Of a stretch of DNA of 64,000 nt, positions 62,087-64,000 are shown piece after piece. Within the stretch, counting starts at the first letter, position 1. Each line of letters starts with the position of its first letter. Source of the stretch: a bacterium (lineage in GTDB: Bacteria; Planctomycetota; Planctomycetia; Isosphaerales; Isosphaeraceae); assembly GCA_016125085.1 (NCBI GenBank), contig WGMM01000008.1, forward strand, positions 124,001 to 188,000. Direction: 5' to 3'. The notes under the pieces are model-generated. The model searched no databases. It was not told the origin of the DNA and saw only the letters and a program-made list of their open reading frames with translations. The position numbers and the translations under genes were made by a program.

Positions 62087-62458
62087 TCACGATTCCGGGT
62101 CACGAATGACGGTGATGGATGGGCTTGTGACGACCGAGTAATAGGCCTTCTCACGAATCGGCTTTCCTTTGGGAGGTTTCAGCCAGAGATCGACGCGAAA
62201 CCTCAGGTCGAAACCTGATTTCGAAGTCGTCGATGCGATCTCGAACTTCGTCAGTTCGAAACCGTTCTCCCAGCGATAATCCGACACCTTGATCGCTGGC
62301 GAATCCGCCGAGAGTTGTGCCGGCTCGCTGCCTTTCTTCCAGGTTTCCAGGGCTTTCAGCAGCAGGCTTTGGGCAGTCTGCGGATCTTCGTTCGACGAGG
62401 TGCCGGAGCACCCCGCCGTACCCATCGCCACGAGGGCGAGCCATGTCCGGCGAGTCAT
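62087..62458 (-). CDS. Small lipoprotein of the AhpD-like cassette (copy 1)
   Basis: 123 residues. Lipoprotein signal MTRRTWLALVAMGTAGC with the lipobox cysteine at 17. The mature domain (LETWKKGSEPAQLSAD, SPAIKVSDYRWENG, ...YSVVTSPSITVIRD) is the homolog of the copy 2 lipoprotein at 59263-59697. No known family recognised. Its stop overlaps the Shine-Dalgarno of the candidate selenoprotein gene, and it starts 27 bases after the DUF1559 gene. Confidence 0.78.
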   Translation of the reverse strand: MTRRTWLALVAMGTAGCSGTSSNEDPQTAQSLLLKALETWKKGSEPAQLSADSPAIKVSDYRWENGFELTKFEIASTTSKSGFDLRFRVDLWLKPPKGKPIREKAYYSVVTSPSITVIRDPES

Positions 62459-62485
62459 AAGGCATTCTCCTTTCGATTTTTCGAA

Positions 62486-63484
62486 TCAATAGGAATCGGC
62501 CGAAATGACTTCGCCGCCGCTGCGCGTGGCAAGAGCCCGCCACGTCGTCAGGTTGACGGTATCCTTCATGAATCGGACCGAACCGTCGCACAACAGCATA
62601 TTCACGCCGCCCGGGTGATAACTTCCCGCATTGTTGAGAATGCGGCCAGGCGGAAACATGCACGAACGCGAATTCGGTGCCCCTGCGTGGTTGTAACAGG
62701 CGGAAATGCTGCCTGTGATCCACGGGGAGCCTGTCGTCGAACTGCCCTGATAACCTAGGTCTTTCGCATTGACGGACCGGCAATCGTTGATCGCAGCATC
62801 GGGTGTCGACGGGAAAGTCTTAGGCCAGTACAGGTCGGACTTCTCGGTCGCGACACCGTTCGTAAAGTCGCCCTTTGGCCTTTCGCTCCATGCGGCCGTA
62901 TTGCTCGTACCGTCCGCGATACTGGCGATACTGGTGTTGCTGATGGAGAAGAAGACGCCGTCCGGCGGCGGCATGCTGGAATTCGCTCCGCCGGTATCGC
63001 TTCGACCATACGTGAACAGAATTCCTGCGCCTTCGCACGGACGATAATTGTGCCCGGCCTGCCCAGCGGGCAGGTTCGTCTGCGGATCCGATGGGCAACT
63101 GAAATTCGAAACGGCCGTGCCCATCGCCGTCGAATTCGGCAGATCCGTGGGCAACCAGTCGAAATTGATCGTATTGAAAGCGTTCGACTGCTCCATGTAG
63201 GGCATCAGGCGAGCCAGGCCTGAAAACGTGGCTGTGGCCGGAAAGCCGGGGCCGGGCGTCGACAACCCGCGGCTGTGCGGAAACACGCCCTGAACGTCGT
63301 GATAATTGTGCATGGCCAGGCCAATCTGCTTGAGATTGTTGACGCACTGGGCACGACGGGCAGCCTCGCGGGCGGATTGCACAGCCGGCAGAAGCAGTGA
63401 GATCAGAACGGCGATGATGGCGATGACCACGAGCAGCTCGATCAGCGTGAAGCCGCCGCGGGCCCGGTTCTTGAGCGTATTCAT
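62486..63484 (-). CDS. DUF1559 prepilin-like protein (copy 1)
   Basis: 332 residues from ATG at 63484; the longer frame to 63601 is not family-like. N-terminal prepilin signal RGGFTLIELLVVIAIIAVLIS, then the DUF1559 pattern QSAREAARRAQCVNNLKQIGLAMHNYHD and C-terminal VNMLLCDGSVRFMKDTVN. It is the first gene of the tandem cassette and shares the most similarity with the DUF1559 gene at 59699-60661. Exported, membrane-associated, role unknown. Confidence 0.92.
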   Translation of the reverse strand: MNTLKNRARGGFTLIELLVVIAIIAVLISLLLPAVQSAREAARRAQCVNNLKQIGLAMHNYHDVQGVFPHSRGLSTPGPGFPATATFSGLARLMPYMEQSNAFNTINFDWLPTDLPNSTAMGTAVSNFSCPSDPQTNLPAGQAGHNYRPCEGAGILFTYGRSDTGGANSSMPPPDGVFFSISNTSIASIADGTSNTAAWSERPKGDFTNGVATEKSDLYWPKTFPSTPDAAINDCRSVNAKDLGYQGSSTTGSPWITGSISACYNHAGAPNSRSCMFPPGRILNNAGSYHPGGVNMLLCDGSVRFMKDTVNLTTWRALATRSGGEVISADSY

Positions 63485-64000
63485 ATGAGAGATGGATCCT
63501 TCGGAGATAGAGTTCGAATTCGAAATTGCCGGTGCTCGATTCGAAATTGGCGCAGACAATCCCCTGCAACGCAGGGCACGGACTTTTGCGGCGGGTATCA
63601 CCTGAAATGCAAGGCAATTCCCGATACGCGAAGTCAGTGGCGTTTACGCCACGAATGCGAATCGATGTATGGTCAGACTTGGTTGCGGCGATCGGCTGGA
63701 CAGCTAGGAACCGGCGATCGGCCGGACCAGGCACTTAAGCCTTGCTCGCCAACAGGACGACATGAAAATTGCTCAGCGAGAACATTCGAATACACGATCG
63801 TTCGACCGTATCGAATAGGAACGTCGCTGGAAATCAAGCCGTCATACAAATCGCGGCGGTTCGAACAACGGCTCGCTGAATGGATCCGAAATCGACATTA
63901 CGACAAAAGGCGAAATTCGGCCCGATAATGCAACGGTAAGAGGAACGAACTTCAGGCTCGTGCAATTCCACGGCAAAGGGAAGATCGCCCCGGAAAGACT
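63485..64000. other. Upstream control region of the tandem cassette
   Basis: 516 bases with no credible gene. On the minus strand it is the leader of the DUF1559 operon. A hairpin GTGGCG-TTTA-CGCCAC lies at 63637-63652. Promoter elements cannot be named by eye. Confidence 0.45.

Noticed and set aside
63540..63680. Cobalamin-riboswitch-like pieces on the minus strand (GCCACTG, CGGGAA, CAGGTGATACCCGCC)
   Set aside because: The pieces are only partly like the conserved boxes, their order and spacing do not fit, and the downstream genes have no B12 link.
1..64000. tRNA, rRNA, CRISPR, IS or prophage elements
   Set aside because: None seen: no cloverleaf with a TTC loop, no direct-repeat arrays, no transposase or integrase motifs.

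Overview
The window reads as a chromosome segment of a planctomycete (phylum Planctomycetota). Evidence: two DUF1559 proteins with prepilin-type N-termini, a PVC-type dehydrogenase/HEAT/cytochrome c protein, several large membrane or cytosolic Ser/Thr kinases, a DUF5117-type metalloprotease, and loose gene packing at about 60 % GC. Family or genus cannot be decided from the sequence. No rRNA, tRNA, CRISPR array, IS element or phage gene was found.

Layout. 0-7.6 kb: a TPR-tailed Ser/Thr kinase, a DUF3754 membrane protein, a Gfo/Idh/MocA-like protein and a GT39-like membrane glycosyltransferase. 7.9-12.1 kb: a molybdenum hydroxylase operon (Tat-signal 2Fe-2S subunit, Mo subunit, FAD subunit, small Cys-rich protein) closed by a strong terminator. 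12.1-17 kb: an unknown helical protein, a GbsR/MarR-type regulator, a sulfurtransferase, an MDR oxidoreductase and a small unknown protein. 17.2-21.5 kb: gatC-gatA-gatB and a YceH (DUF480) protein. 21.6-28.4 kb: a GH38-like protein without the usual catalytic motifs, a second Ser/Thr kinase, a ThuA protein, an exported unknown and a cytochrome c'-like protein. 28.6-38.5 kb: a c-type cytochrome neighbourhood with a seven-heme protein, ResB and CcsA (heme delivery and attachment) and a PVC heme-binding protein. 38.6-44.9 kb: a methyltransferase, an ABC-2 permease, a C-terminal-processing protease and a LysM protein. 44.9-49.6 kb: a MoxR / DUF58 / transglutaminase operon. 49.8-56.1 kb: a pseudokinase fused to a beta-propeller, and a zinc metalloprotease.

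56.5-63.5 kb (minus strand) is the most interesting part: a three-gene cassette present twice in tandem, [DUF1559 prepilin-like - small lipoprotein - exported AhpD/CMD-like protein]. In the distal copy the AhpD-like protein is an internally doubled 897-residue form with CxxC active sites. In the proximal copy the AhpD-like gene has an in-frame UGA exactly at the second cysteine of that motif (C-F-Y-UGA-M-G-H). Homology continues uninterrupted after the UGA, the next gene starts right at the distal stop codon, and the mRNA just after the UGA can fold into a hairpin with a GGUC apical tetraloop, the loop of the E. coli fdhF SECIS. I interpret this as a new exported selenoprotein of the AhpD-like family (470 residues, CxxU motif) rather than a broken gene. 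No selenocysteine machinery gene lies in the window, so this remains a prediction.
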